Positions 1 to 8,129 of a stretch of 51,881 nucleotides of DNA are shown here, piece by piece. Source of the DNA: Lentisphaerae bacterium GWF2_50_93 (GTDB lineage Bacteria; Verrucomicrobiota; Lentisphaeria; Victivallales; GWF2-50-93); NCBI GenBank assembly GCA_001804815.1, contig MHBI01000110.1:1-51881 (forward strand), written 5' to 3'. Both the position numbers and the translations under genes were made by a program. The notes beneath the pieces are model-generated. The model did not search any database. It was not told the DNA's origin and saw only the letters and a list, made by a program, of their open reading frames with translations. How positions within the stretch are numbered: position 1 is the first letter of the stretch; each line of letters opens with the position of its first letter.

Positions 1-808
1 CGCCTGCCGCTGAAGACTGTGGTAGGACAAAAAGCTTTTTCCCATACTGTTTCCTGAGGGCAATCCTCGCCTCGTGCCAGAAATCTGCGGAAATCTCGTT
101 CAATCCCTCCGTCTCCTGCGCAGTGCAGGCGATATTGATCACAGCGCCGGTAAGTTTCTTCTTAGCGTCGAAAGTAAAAAGGAAATGTGTGGAATGATCG
201 GCATAGCCTTCAATGCAGTCGAACTTGTCGTCTGAAGTATCTCCATACATCCTGGCGTTCTTTTCCGTCTTAGTTCCCGGATGCTCCTTGAAACCGGGCC
301 TCTTTGACAGATCATCGAAATAGACGGCTCTTCTGCCGTGTCCGACGGGCGCATATCCGATTCCCCAGGCGATGAAACCATGCCTGCGCCCCTCCCAGCT
401 TTCGGCTGCGGCCTCGGCGACCTTGTCCGTGAAGAATTCGGCATACTCTTCAGATGTCATTACGCCTTTGGGAACCGGCGGATGCCAGCTCCCGCCTGAC
501 TCCGGTGCCGTGTGAGTGTGCGTTGCATTGAGTATCAGATTTCCAATCGGAAAATCCTTGACGAGTTTTTTTAGTTTTTTCCTGCTCATTTCAAGCACGG
601 AATCAGGGATGCCCACGGTATCGCAGGACACCCATATGAAGGAAGATTTTGCGCCATTTGCGCCTTTCGCAGATACCGCCAGCGCGGTTACGGTTACCGG
701 ATCCTTTACGGTGCGGGCTATCCTCATATGGAACTGCCCCCGCAGATTAACTGGCCTGCCAGGTGTCACATCCCGAGAAGACCATCCGATGAAAATTTTC
801 GAGTCCAT
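1..808 (-). CDS. Neutral/alkaline ceramidase-like hydrolase, C-terminus beyond the window
   Basis: The reading frame is open from ATG at 808 to base 1, giving the first 269 residues; the rest lies outside. The protein begins MDSKIFIGWSSRDVTPG, a short strand followed by a D-x-T-P turn. Further on it has NATHTHTAPESGG, which matches the metal-binding His motif of the neutral/alkaline non-lysosomal ceramidase N-terminal family. Family members are zinc amidohydrolases, but in Planctomycetes and Lentisphaerota many are uncharacterised, so ceramide need not be the substrate. No signal peptide is visible, so it is probably cytoplasmic. It is the last visible gene of the leftward operon, 31 bp after the GH-A hydrolase gene. 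A 31-codon relic of the same family lies at 5693-5788. Family confidence is good; substrate unknown. Confidence 0.75.
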   Translation of the reverse strand, partial: MDSKIFIGWSSRDVTPGRPVNLRGQFHMRIARTVKDPVTVTALAVSAKGANGAKSSFIWVSCDTVGIPDSVLEMSRKKLKKLVKDFPIGNLILNATHTHTAPESGGSWHPPVPKGVMTSEEYAEFFTDKVAEAAAESWEGRRHGFIAWGIGYAPVGHGRRAVYFDDLSKRPGFKEHPGTKTEKNARMYGDTSDDKFDCIEGYADHSTHFLFTFDAKKKLTGAVINIACTAQETEGLNEISADFWHEARIALRKQYGKKLFVLPQSSAAG

Positions 809-839
809 AAAACTGTCATTCCCTTTTATTTCATTTATC

Positions 840-2867
840 TTATATCTTTTGAATCAAATAGTACATCGACGGGAAAGCGCCACCAATGCTGAAGCGCAAT
901 TTGCCTTCCTTGTACGTCGCCGGAACCTGGCCGATCAGCGAGCCTGCCGGATTGACCGCCCAGATCTTCAATCCTGAAACTTTGGTCTCGAGTTCGATGA
1001 GCGCCTCAATCACCTCGACCTGAACCGGACCATGCCCCGTTTTGAACTGAACCGTGTGGTCGGAGTTATACTCGGCTCCGGTATTGTCCGCTCGTCCCAC
1101 CGCGGTGAGCAGCATATTGTCGGAATCGACAGTACCCGCAGCCGATAGCGAACTGATTGCAATGACCGCGAAATCCGTACTCGCCCTCACACTGAGACCC
1201 TTCATCGCAATCTCTCCGGCAGCGCCCAGAAACCCGTAGGCCACCTTCGTTTTAGACGTGTCGATAGTACCATACCTTTTTTCCAGATTCCGGTAAAGTT
1301 CCCCGGTGTCCGACCGGATCTCCGTGGCCTCGGGCGGAATGAGAGGTACATCCATTGGAACTTGCCGTGCTGCGAGAGCGGGTGAACCTGGCAGTCTCAC
1401 AGCAAGCTTGGAGGCTTCGGACGCCCCTTCTACTGCAGGCATATGGCAGTGCTGAATTATCCCTTTAAGAGGTGCCGCCTTCGCATCATGTAAAAGCCCC
1501 GGGATGACCATTTCTGTCGCAGAATCAGGTTCACGCACATCACCGCGACGCATCATTATTGCCGCATGATAGAAGAGGCCGAATTTCGCCGGATCGTTGA
1601 ACGTGTCGAACACACCTCCCCTGTAGGCTACGCCGTCAAGGCCCTCGGATGTGATGGGTGCAGCAATCTGATCCACGTTTTCACGGCAGTCGTAGCGGTA
1701 TGTGTGAATGGCGGTTCCGGACCACCCCTGGAAACAGGACACTGCCGCAAGCAGCAATGAACTCTCGGCACGCCATTCGCTCGGCCACGGCTGATCCCAT
1801 TCTGAAACAAAGAAGGGTTTGTCCAGAACACGCATAGCCGTCAACTGGCGGAACAACGGATCACGTTCGCCCAGCATTGTCTTATTCTTGAATCTTTTGT
1901 CCAGCGTCGTCCAAGTAAAGTCATACCAGTAAGCGTGGCTATCTGTGAAGTCCATATCTTTTTGCGACTCGAGTGTCGAAACGCCACCGACGAACCAGTT
2001 TGTTCCAGCAATGGGAATCCTCACTCCAAGCTGGCGCATATGCTGGCGCATCTCGTTAAAATATGATTTCTGAACCTCGACCAGGAAGGTGATCACAGAT
2101 GGCTCGCTGTCCGAAAAATCAACCGGCGCTTTTCCGATCGAAACACCATTCAGCTTGGCCCAGGAAATAAAACGTTCCTGCAGCTGCGTGCGATATGGCT
2201 CAATCAAGTCACGCATGAAGCCGAACACCTCGTTCTCGTTGCTGATCTCCGTCATCACAATCGCCGGCTCATCCTTGTAAGCCACTCCGGTGTATGGATT
2301 CACGTGGGTCCATAACTGCTCGTTGAATTGTTTCTGCAATTCAATAAGGCGCGGATCAAAATTGGAGTAAGGCCTGGCTGAATTACGGAGCTGATCGGCA
2401 GCCGCGACAGCGTCGCCGCTTCTAAACCTCCGGTAGGTCAGCAGATCCATATAGACATAAATGCCCTCCCGTTTCAGACAATGGATGAGGTAGTCGAGCC
2501 TGTCCATGCTGTCGGGATCCAACGACTGCGTATCGTTGATCCTGGCTCCCTTGGTGAACTGGAAGATGTTGGGGGTGGACCAGTCCCCGTCCAGCTGGTG
2601 GAACCGTACCAGGTTCACGCCAAACTTGGCCAGGCGCCGCGCAACCATTTCGCTGTGCTCATGCGAGGGGAAATTGGCGGCACTGTTGAAGTTCGTGCCC
2701 CAGAAACGCCCCACGGTGCCGTCCTCGAACACCATGCGCCCGGCCTTTGCCTGCATGAACCCATGCCGGCCTGCAGGTTTTTCATTTTCAAAGAGGAACC
2801 TCAAGTCCACTGGCGCGTCGTTCCATGGAAGTGTAAACGGAATTGTTCTTCTGGTTGCTGTCTGCAT
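840..2867 (-). CDS. Clan GH-A (GH5-like) glycoside hydrolase
   Basis: A 675-residue protein with a (beta/alpha)8-barrel signature. The N-terminal part has a GRFWGTNFNSAANFPSH stretch typical of cellulase-like entries. N210-E211 sits at the end of strand 4 (VMTEISNENEVFG) and is the likely acid/base. E356 in FFVSEWDQPWPSEW is the likely nucleophile. Roughly the last 250 residues look like a beta-sandwich accessory domain. There is no signal peptide, so it should act on imported oligosaccharides. The start is supported by an AAAGGA ribosome-binding site about 8 nt upstream of ATG. It lies between the isomerase-like and ceramidase-like genes in the leftward operon. The linkage cleaved cannot be read from the sequence. 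Confidence 0.75.
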   Translation of the reverse strand: MQTATRRTIPFTLPWNDAPVDLRFLFENEKPAGRHGFMQAKAGRMVFEDGTVGRFWGTNFNSAANFPSHEHSEMVARRLAKFGVNLVRFHQLDGDWSTPNIFQFTKGARINDTQSLDPDSMDRLDYLIHCLKREGIYVYMDLLTYRRFRSGDAVAAADQLRNSARPYSNFDPRLIELQKQFNEQLWTHVNPYTGVAYKDEPAIVMTEISNENEVFGFMRDLIEPYRTQLQERFISWAKLNGVSIGKAPVDFSDSEPSVITFLVEVQKSYFNEMRQHMRQLGVRIPIAGTNWFVGGVSTLESQKDMDFTDSHAYWYDFTWTTLDKRFKNKTMLGERDPLFRQLTAMRVLDKPFFVSEWDQPWPSEWRAESSLLLAAVSCFQGWSGTAIHTYRYDCRENVDQIAAPITSEGLDGVAYRGGVFDTFNDPAKFGLFYHAAIMMRRGDVREPDSATEMVIPGLLHDAKAAPLKGIIQHCHMPAVEGASEASKLAVRLPGSPALAARQVPMDVPLIPPEATEIRSDTGELYRNLEKRYGTIDTSKTKVAYGFLGAAGEIAMKGLSVRASTDFAVIAISSLSAAGTVDSDNMLLTAVGRADNTGAEYNSDHTVQFKTGHGPVQVEVIEALIELETKVSGLKIWAVNPAGSLIGQVPATYKEGKLRFSIGGAFPSMYYLIQKI

Positions 2868-2982
2868 TTTTATTTTCCTTTTGTTATGTAAATTAATGTG
2901 CGCTATTCCAGTCCATGACTCAAACTTCCCTCACCTTAAAACTCGCGATCAGATTGCCGATTGCGGCGATAAATTCGCCCGG

Positions 2983-3195
2983 CTAAACCTCCGGCTCCGT
3001 GGATTCGTTGACCATGACAGATCCTGAAAGGTTCCTGGCGGAAAGCGTATTATCACGCTTCGCCCATGTGTTAAGTTTTCCGTCCTCAACAGCCCAGCCC
3101 ATGGACAGGAAACTGTCTTTTACCACTTTTGATTTATCCATGCCTGTTCCGCTATCCTTGGGTTTCATATGACGCAGATATCCATTATTGAGCAC
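2983..3195 (-). CDS. Unrecognised 70-residue reading frame, possibly a decayed gene
   Basis: A short frame overlaps the last 31 bases of the isomerase-like gene in another frame and lies in the only long gap (about 300 bp) of the leftward operon. The predicted peptide contains LSMGWAVEDGKLNTW and ends NESTEPEV before a TAG. The same frame continues for 20 sense codons (2923-2982) to a TGA at 2920-2922, giving PGEFIAAIGNLIASFKVREV, which also looks protein-like. It could be a small real gene starting at an inner Met, or the remnant of a larger carbohydrate-related protein. The W-x-V-E-D-G-K-L stretch resembles starts of jelly-roll domains such as DUF1080, but that is too weak for assignment. 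Confidence 0.3.
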   Translation of the reverse strand: MLNNGYLRHMKPKDSGTGMDKSKVVKDSFLSMGWAVEDGKLNTWAKRDNTLSARNLSGSVMVNESTEPEV

Positions 3196-4529
3196 AACTC
3201 TTCAAATCTGGCGCGGTTGTCCCCGTAGGAAATGATATAATGCTGACTCATGACTTTCTGGATGAAGTCCTCGACCGGAGCATCAAAAATTATCTCCAGA
3301 CTTGGAAGCTGCGGCGCCGGAGGCGCCCATCCAGCCTCCTCCCATTTACTCGGCGTGCGTGCTGTTCCTGTCATGATGTGCATGGAGTATTCGCCATTGG
3401 AATATCCCAGCCGGCATATCGTTACCTTGCCAGTCTTCAGTTTCGAGACATTCAACAGGCCTTCCCCGAAATTTCCGAACGCGTTAGGCATCACAGCTAC
3501 CTGGCCGTCGACGATCCCCGACGGCACATAATCGGGCACACCTAGAAGTGCACCGTTTTCCAGAAATTCATAAAATTCAAGATATGCCGCAACTTGTCCG
3601 GTCAGATACTTGACAATGAGCTGTGTCACCGCGCCGAGGCTGTCGTTCTCTGGCACGGAACAGATATCCAGTTCGTCATGAAGTAAAGTCATGCATCCAG
3701 CCGGGGCGAATTTCAGGAGTTTCTTTATGCCATCCACGTCGCTGAACGAGAATGCCTGGTACTTGCGATCCTGAATTTTTTCTTTCAACGCCAGGAAGAG
3801 CTTCACGGAATTTTCGATTGTCCCGGTTTTTGGTTCCCTTACAAAGTTCCAGCGTTTCTTCAAGGAGTGCGAGAGCTTTGCAATTTCCTTTCCATCCGAC
3901 TTCTCCATGAGCTGGTATATTTCCAGCAAATCAAAATGCTCGATCTCCGGTCCGATCTGGGCCTTCAATGAAACTCCGTCGTAAAGCGTGCCGTACAATC
4001 TCATATCACGATATCCGGCCATTCCTATCTTTGCCGACCTTAGCAGTGAAGCGGCACGGGCCGCATCGGCATATGACATAACCTCATCAATGCTCGGTTC
4101 CTTTCCGCGAAAATTCACTACGTATTTGAATTTATACCCCATGTCCTCCATTGGTTTCCGCAAAGCGGTTGTGCCAGCCTGGTCGGCAGTCGTGATAAAA
4201 CGATCGCCATCACGCCAACCACTAAGGCCCCAGAGGATCATCGGCTTGTGCTTGAAATGTTCGATCACACTGAAGACGGCCCACGACGGAATCCAGCCGG
4301 CAACGCAGACGATCAAAAGGTCGAAATCGTTTTGGGCAAGTTCGCGCGCCGCACGCGCCGCCTCTTTCCCGTCCGGATCATCGCATACCGGCGCAGCCAC
4401 GAACAATTCCAATCCTTCCTTCGCCAATAATTTTATCGCGGCGGCACAGCGGCCCACTATGAATTCCCGAGGTGTGTTTACTTCCCCGAATCCAACAAAA
4501 CCCGCCTTGATTTTTCTTATTGCACTCAT
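3165..4529 (-). CDS. L-fucose/L-arabinose isomerase superfamily protein
   Basis: A 454-residue protein with the FucI/AraA layout: an N-terminal Rossmann-like half (KIKAGFVGFGEVNTPREF, then LIVCVAGWIPSWAVF and PMILWGLSGWRDG) and a C-terminal half with substrate-site-like segments (CMTLLHDELDICS, VPDYVPSGIVDGQ). This family interconverts aldoses and ketoses with a divalent metal. The Lentisphaerota/Planctomycete versions are distant from characterised FucI and AraA, so the sugar is unknown. The start is backed by GGAG about 8 nt upstream. It sits 24 bp downstream of the PfkB kinase gene, consistent with an isomerase then kinase sequence in one sugar pathway. Confidence 0.7.
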   Translation of the reverse strand: MSAIRKIKAGFVGFGEVNTPREFIVGRCAAAIKLLAKEGLELFVAAPVCDDPDGKEAARAARELAQNDFDLLIVCVAGWIPSWAVFSVIEHFKHKPMILWGLSGWRDGDRFITTADQAGTTALRKPMEDMGYKFKYVVNFRGKEPSIDEVMSYADAARAASLLRSAKIGMAGYRDMRLYGTLYDGVSLKAQIGPEIEHFDLLEIYQLMEKSDGKEIAKLSHSLKKRWNFVREPKTGTIENSVKLFLALKEKIQDRKYQAFSFSDVDGIKKLLKFAPAGCMTLLHDELDICSVPENDSLGAVTQLIVKYLTGQVAAYLEFYEFLENGALLGVPDYVPSGIVDGQVAVMPNAFGNFGEGLLNVSKLKTGKVTICRLGYSNGEYSMHIMTGTARTPSKWEEAGWAPPAPQLPSLEIIFDAPVEDFIQKVMSQHYIISYGDNRARFEELCSIMDICVI

Positions 4530-4553
4530 GAATAATTCTCCATCTTAAATATA

Positions 4554-5702
4554 TTATTTTACTATTGCTCTTTCCATTTTGATTTTATCCTTCAACGATT
4601 TCGACATGTGTTCCCAGCCCATAAGGCCAGATAATGCATCCTGCCCGTAGAGATTGTCCCTTCCGGCCATCATTGCATATTGTCCAGCCCCCAAGATATT
4701 TTCATCCTTCAGCAACGCGGTCAGGAATCCCGCCACAGCACAGTCACCGGCCCCAGAGGCATTGCAGAAGCGCCCGGATTCGACAGGAAGCGGATGAATC
4801 CATGTCCCGCGAGGACAGCCTATACGGTCGGAAAGGCGCAATGTCGATGAATCCAGACCAGCCATGTCACCTGTGCGCAGATATGCGCCTTTATGACCTG
4901 CCTTGACAAGTAGCACCTTGACGCCCATCGCAAGTGTTTTTTCCGAAATCATCCTGTATTCCTCCGCCGGAATGGCGTCGATCATGTCACCTCCCGCAGC
5001 CAGAGCAGCAATCCGTGAATAGGCCTGCGGGTCCAGCATGAAAAGAAGTTCTTCTATGCTAGGCACAAAGATATCTACAAGCGGAAGTACTGCGGACAAG
5101 ATCTTCCGCCAATCAGCTTTTCCAGCCTTCGCAGATGGGTCCGGCAAGGCCATGTCCAGCGAAACCACCGTCCCCTGCCAGCGCACACGTTCCAGAAGTT
5201 CCTTAAGCTTCACTCCGCCGTTCGCCCACAGCACCTCCATCAGGGGAGGATAACCGAAATGGAAGAGACGGCTTTGCCCGACAATATCAAAATCAATATC
5301 GTCCGCGTTGAAAACGCGGTTGCATCCGGGATCTTCCAGAAAAATACGGTCCATGCCCGGAGGCGCGATGACGATGCCGTATGCGGTCCCAGCCAAATTC
5401 GTGCGGCGTATCCCGCTGCTCACTCCTGCATGTGCGAATTGCGCAACAGCCATATCGCCAAGCATGTCATTGCCAACACATCCCATCAACGCCACGTTCT
5501 GACCAAATCTGCGCATTGCAAGCCCGGTGTTTGCGACCACACCGCCCAGCGAGAAGTGCAAGCCCTCCGTCTCGATCAGCCTGCCTGGCCTGAATAATTC
5601 AGCAAAGGTGGCGGATTCCAGCTTCAGGAATCCAGGCGCTATATCGACACCGAGATAGCCTGCAACGACAGCGTCAATCGGACGAGATGCTTTTATTTCC
5701 AT
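4554..5702 (-). CDS. PfkB-family carbohydrate kinase
   Basis: A 382-residue ribokinase-fold enzyme that should transfer phosphate from ATP to a sugar hydroxyl. The N-terminal substrate motif is LGGVVANTGLAMRRFG (residues 52-67). The C-terminal PfkB signature NASGAGDCAVAGFL carries the anion-hole GAG and the catalytic base D320. The family has many sugar specificities (ribose, fructose, KDG, tagatose-6-P) and this one cannot be placed. The start codon overlaps the end of the vestigial ORF at 5693-5788 (ATGGAAATAA), so translation may be coupled to that relic. It precedes the isomerase-like gene in the operon. Confidence 0.85.
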   Translation of the reverse strand: MEIKASRPIDAVVAGYLGVDIAPGFLKLESATFAELFRPGRLIETEGLHFSLGGVVANTGLAMRRFGQNVALMGCVGNDMLGDMAVAQFAHAGVSSGIRRTNLAGTAYGIVIAPPGMDRIFLEDPGCNRVFNADDIDFDIVGQSRLFHFGYPPLMEVLWANGGVKLKELLERVRWQGTVVSLDMALPDPSAKAGKADWRKILSAVLPLVDIFVPSIEELLFMLDPQAYSRIAALAAGGDMIDAIPAEEYRMISEKTLAMGVKVLLVKAGHKGAYLRTGDMAGLDSSTLRLSDRIGCPRGTWIHPLPVESGRFCNASGAGDCAVAGFLTALLKDENILGAGQYAMMAGRDNLYGQDALSGLMGWEHMSKSLKDKIKMERAIVK

Positions 5703-5788
5703 AACTTTCCTATCTCCCCCAATGTTCGGTCAACTTTTCCTTCCGGAGCAGTGTCTATTTCCGACCAGCCGATAAGAAGTTTGGACAT
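5693..5788 (-). pseudogene. Vestigial N-terminus of a ceramidase-like gene (31 codons)
   Basis: A mini-frame reading MSKLLIGWSEIDTAPEGKV and ending 12 residues later. The first 19 residues line up with the start of the ceramidase-like protein at 1-808 (MDSKIFIGWSSRDVTPGRPV). It keeps a good ribosome-binding site (GGAAGGA, 7 nt before ATG). Its stop overlaps the start of the PfkB kinase. The simplest reading is that a paralogous ceramidase-like gene once lay here and all but its first codons were deleted. The remaining start may now serve as a translational lead-in for the kinase. The similarity is direct; the deletion history is inference. Confidence 0.6.
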
Positions 5789-5829
5789 AGATTATTCCTT
5801 CCAAAATTTCTGAAATCCCAAGAGGAACC

Positions 5830-6972
5830 TCAAAAGCCTTCAATGTTTAGGTTATCTGATTCGCCTTCGAACAGGTGCGTTTCGGCGTCATATTTCAACT
5901 GCCTGACAGCGGAAAAATGCACGTCCTTGACGGCTGCCTTGACCATGACGGCATAGGACGCTCCCTTGGAAACCACGTTTGAGACAGATATGTTCCGCAA
6001 GTTGCCTTTCTTATAGCCGCTGCCATATCCCGTATAAATTTTCACGCATGCCTCACGCCCCGACGAGGCCTCCTCAACCACATTCTCAATCAGAATGTTG
6101 TACACCTGAGGCGATGTCGCAAGGCATATCACCCCGTGGCAGAGGCCTCCGGTCCGGATGTTCCGTATGAAAATATCATGTATGTCGGCCGCGTCCCCCG
6201 CGAACCCGGAACCCATTGGCTGCATTGGGTGAATGTATTTCGACTGAGTGGTAAGATAAGTACCGTTCAAGGCCGTGCAGGCGACCGTATCGTCACTGGT
6301 CGTCCCTGATATCCCGTCAACGAGGCAGAACGAACAGCCATTCCGGAAGTTGATGCCGTCGCCGTTCTTCACGTTCGTATCGAACACGATGTCGTGCAGG
6401 TAACCATATGCGCACTGCTCCTGTGAGATTGCCCAGCAGTGGGTCTTCCTCATGGCAAAACCGGATATTTCGTAGTGTGAGGTCCGCGAAAGTTGTATGC
6501 CAACCGTGCGCCATCCGAAGTAATCGCCCACCCATTTCTCCACAACACCAGTTTTCGGGTTCGTCGCCGTGTACGGATTGTCCGCACCTTCGATTACTGC
6601 ATTGTTACGGCCGGTGATCCTTATGTTCTCTGTAGGCTCCACCGATGAACATACGCCATAAGGTTCAGCGAAATCCGGCCTTATTCCGGCAACCCGGATG
6701 ATATTGTCGAACACGCCGTCAGCAAGTTTCAGCCGGCATCCGTCAATGACCAGTTCCAGGTTTGACGGCAGCAGAACGGCCCTGTCAATGATCCAGTCCT
6801 GCGAGCCCAGAACGACAGTGGCAGATGATCCCGAACCCCCTGCTGCCATGATCGCCGCCTCTATTGCCTCCGAGGGCGAACGCCCCGGTAGAAAAGCAGA
6901 TGCATGTATACAAGGGCCGGGAATGCGTTTCGGAATGTGTCGTTCTGCGAATTCCGCACTTGCTATTTTCAT
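5830..6972 (-). CDS. Right-handed beta-helix protein, GH28/polygalacturonase-like
   Basis: A 380-residue protein with parallel beta-helix character: short repeated coils such as NIRITGRNNAVIEG, YLHDIVFDTNVKNGDGINF and NILIENVVEEASSG. The order NGDGIN...TSDDTVAC resembles the Asp-rich active site of glycoside hydrolase family 28, where paired Asp residues cleave galacturonan-type chains. There is no signal peptide, unlike classical secreted pectinases, so it may act on imported fragments or be an epimerase/lyase-like helix. It starts 2 nt after the stop of the oxidoreductase gene, a clear operon arrangement. The fold call is firm; the catalytic class is tentative. Confidence 0.65.
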   Translation of the reverse strand: MKIASAEFAERHIPKRIPGPCIHASAFLPGRSPSEAIEAAIMAAGGSGSSATVVLGSQDWIIDRAVLLPSNLELVIDGCRLKLADGVFDNIIRVAGIRPDFAEPYGVCSSVEPTENIRITGRNNAVIEGADNPYTATNPKTGVVEKWVGDYFGWRTVGIQLSRTSHYEISGFAMRKTHCWAISQEQCAYGYLHDIVFDTNVKNGDGINFRNGCSFCLVDGISGTTSDDTVACTALNGTYLTTQSKYIHPMQPMGSGFAGDAADIHDIFIRNIRTGGLCHGVICLATSPQVYNILIENVVEEASSGREACVKIYTGYGSGYKKGNLRNISVSNVVSKGASYAVMVKAAVKDVHFSAVRQLKYDAETHLFEGESDNLNIEGF

Positions 6973-6974
6973 TT

Positions 6975-8129
6975 TCAGTTCCTGTCTCCTATCTCAACTG
7001 TAGTTCCCTCGCACTGGCTTTTCAATGATGCGGTGAATAGCCTGTGGCTGTACGCGACCTCGTCAGGAGTCACACATCCAGCGAAACGGCTTTTAGGCTT
7101 CCCCTCCATCAGCTCATATATGAACGCCGCCCACATCTGCTGGATGCAGTCCGTAAACCCAAATTCAAAAATACCTCCTGTTATTCCGGGATAAGCAGCC
7201 TCCCATCCCATGTCAATCTGCTGCCACGCCTGGAGGCCTCCGGAATATTCGAGTATCTCAAGCCTCCGCGGATTCCTGCTGGACCAGCGTCCGCACCCCC
7301 TCATCCCCTTCACTTCGAAATACCAGGTATTGGTTTCGCCTGGGGCTATTCGCTGGGTCTTGATCGTCATCGGAAACAATTCCCCGCTGACAGGATCCAG
7401 CGTTTCGCACAGCAGAGTCCCATTGTCCCAGGTCTCGCACGGAACCATTTTCCCGTCCTTGCCAGGTCTTTCCCTCACAATGTTTGAAAGTATGGCCCTG
7501 ACATTCTTGGGATACCACCCGGCCTTGAAGGGCATGTGGCACGGATGCATCCCAAGATCCCCAAGACACCCGTATTCGCCGTTGAACTTGATCATGCGCT
7601 TCCAGTTGATCGCCTTCGCCGTGTTCAGGTCGGAGGAATGCAGGAATCCGGAATTAACCTCGATTATCTGCCCAAACGACTTGTTTTCTATCATCTGCCC
7701 CAGGCGTTGCATCGCAGGAAAAAACGGGGATTCCGAACTGCAGCGCACAAAGACTCCGGGATGCTCGCTTATACATGACATGATTGCGTCGTTCGCATTC
7801 TTGTCGATGCCAAACGGTTTCTCTCCCAGCAGATGCTTTCCCGCCCGGATGATATCGCAGTACAGTTGTTCGTGGAGGTTGTGGGGAACCGCGCAGTATA
7901 CCGCCTCGACGTCCCGGTCCGCAAGCATCTCCCTGTAATCGCCAGTGGAGAGCCTGATACTGGGAATATTCGCCTTGAACCAACTCCTGACGTCCTCGCT
8001 CACGTCGCAGATTGCAACTATTTCAGGTTTCGCAGGCATTCCCGAGAGATGGCACCAGCGAGCCGCCGCACTGGCGAACTCCTTGCCCATCAATCCTCCC
8101 CCAACAATTCCGAACTTGATCGTTTTCAT
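6975..8129 (-). CDS. Gfo/Idh/MocA-family NAD(P)-dependent oxidoreductase
   Basis: A 384-residue dehydrogenase. The Rossmann nucleotide-binding motif is GIVGGGLMG (residues 7-15). The family's EKP motif with catalytic K104 is present (LLGEKPFGID). The C-terminal alpha/beta substrate domain includes GDLGMHPCHMPFKAG with the usual conserved His. Family members oxidise or reduce sugar or cyclitol hydroxyls. Its gene abuts the aminotransferase with no gap (8129/8130), so the two may act in sequence: the dehydrogenase makes a keto sugar and the aminotransferase exchanges keto and amino groups. That order is inference. Confidence 0.85.
   Translation of the reverse strand: MKTIKFGIVGGGLMGKEFASAAARWCHLSGMPAKPEIVAICDVSEDVRSWFKANIPSIRLSTGDYREMLADRDVEAVYCAVPHNLHEQLYCDIIRAGKHLLGEKPFGIDKNANDAIMSCISEHPGVFVRCSSESPFFPAMQRLGQMIENKSFGQIIEVNSGFLHSSDLNTAKAINWKRMIKFNGEYGCLGDLGMHPCHMPFKAGWYPKNVRAILSNIVRERPGKDGKMVPCETWDNGTLLCETLDPVSGELFPMTIKTQRIAPGETNTWYFEVKGMRGCGRWSSRNPRRLEILEYSGGLQAWQQIDMGWEAAYPGITGGIFEFGFTDCIQQMWAAFIYELMEGKPKSRFAGCVTPDEVAYSHRLFTASLKSQCEGTTVEIGDRN

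Noticed and set aside
2983..2985. TAG read as pyrrolysine or by stop-codon readthrough
   Set aside because: No supporting genes or motif are visible; simple gene decay is a sufficient explanation.
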